From DASUFH01 sp036274645 (GTDB lineage: Bacteria > Acidobacteriota > Terriglobia > 20CM-2-55-15): a DNA stretch of 5,508 nt. Every line of letters starts with the position of its first letter. Within the stretch, counting starts at the first letter, position 1. The notes beneath the pieces were generated by a model that worked only from the letters and a program-made list of their open reading frames with translations, searched no databases and was not told the origin of the DNA. Shown here piece by piece: positions 5,262 through 5,508 of the stretch. The stretch lies in the NCBI GenBank assembly GCA_036274645.1, contig DASUFH010000401.1, forward strand, positions 1 through 5,508, given 5' to 3'. Position numbers and translations under genes: made by a program.

Positions 5262-5508
5262 ATGACGTGCGAAAGACATCCGGTTCTAATCGTCGAGGAC
5301 GAGGAGTTCATTCGGGAAAACTTTCAAATATTCCTGGAACTTGAGGGCTTTCAAGTTCTGACGGCCGGCAACGGCCGGGAGGCGCTGGAGCAGCTTCAGG
5401 GGAGGGAACGCCCCTGCCTGATTCTGCTCGACCTGCTGATGCCAGTCATGGACGGTGGGGAATTTCTGGAAAGGAAAGCCTCCGAAACGTCACTCGCATC
5501 GATTCCCG
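5262..5508 (+). CDS. Response regulator receiver domain (5' part, runs off right edge)
   Basis: The frame opens at ATG 5262 and is still open at the window end, giving 82 complete codons. It reads as a CheY-like receiver domain. A hydrophobic first strand (VLIVEDEE, 8-15) carries the acidic pair E12-D13. Helix 1 holds the typical FLELEGF and is followed by strand 2 (QVLTAGNG). Strand 3 (LILLDLLMPVMDG, 53-65) carries the phosphoacceptor D57 and the conserved MP-x-MDG turn. A partner sensor kinase would be expected to phosphorylate D57. The output domain, if any, lies outside the window, so it could be a stand-alone receiver, a DNA-binding regulator or a hybrid. The Shine-Dalgarno is weak (GGG at 5248-5250). 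An in-frame stop at 5229-5231 and no other ATG support this start. Its own promoter makes it probably a separate unit from the porin operon; control of that operon is possible but not shown. Confidence 0.9.
   Translation, partial: MTCERHPVLIVEDEEFIRENFQIFLELEGFQVLTAGNGREALEQLQGRERPCLILLDLLMPVMDGGEFLERKASETSLASIP

Noticed and set aside
5159..5344. Plus-strand open frame of 61 codons overlapping the response regulator start
   Set aside because: It is in a different frame from the clear receiver domain and its peptide has no recognisable features.

Overview
The window looks like a GC-rich (about 60% by eye) Gram-negative chromosome segment. It holds an outer-membrane beta-barrel protein and three further reading frames that begin with export signals. 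The DUF3300 protein, the OprP-like porin with a proline-rich N-terminus and the secreted enzymes would fit an Acidobacteriota- or Pseudomonadota-type soil or aquatic bacterium. That placement is inference and the phylum is not proven here. No tRNA, rRNA, insertion sequence, CRISPR array or phage gene was seen.

Layout. (1) Positions 1-233, minus strand: the 5' part of a DUF3300-family gene that leaves the window on the left. (2) Positions 234-774: a 541-bp divergent intergenic region with no convincing gene, but with a strong GC hairpin, a second dyad and a 10-bp direct repeat. (3) Positions 775-5112, plus strand: a compact three-gene operon of aspartate ammonia-lyase (aspA), type II L-asparaginase (ansB) and an OprP/OprO-like porin. 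The gaps are 56 bp and 10 bp. The first gap contains two tandem hairpins. (4) Positions 5113-5261: an intergenic gap with a weak terminator-like fold and a good sigma-70-type promoter. (5) Positions 5262-5508: the start of a response-regulator gene that leaves the window on the right.

How the genes work together. Asparaginase turns asparagine into aspartate plus ammonia, and aspartase turns aspartate into fumarate plus ammonia. Asparaginase II is normally periplasmic, while textbook aspartase is cytoplasmic. Here the aspartase also begins with a Sec-like signal sequence, placed behind a good ribosome binding site, and the third gene encodes an outer-membrane channel. The simplest reading is an extracytoplasmic asparagine-to-fumarate module: the porin admits substrate, two periplasmic enzymes release two ammonia molecules, and fumarate is left for uptake or for periplasmic use. 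The gene identities are strong. The periplasmic location of the aspartase and the substrate of the porin are inferences. The porin also carries an unusual N-terminal extension with three degenerate copies of a short acidic motif between proline-rich linkers, which is the least explained protein feature in the window.
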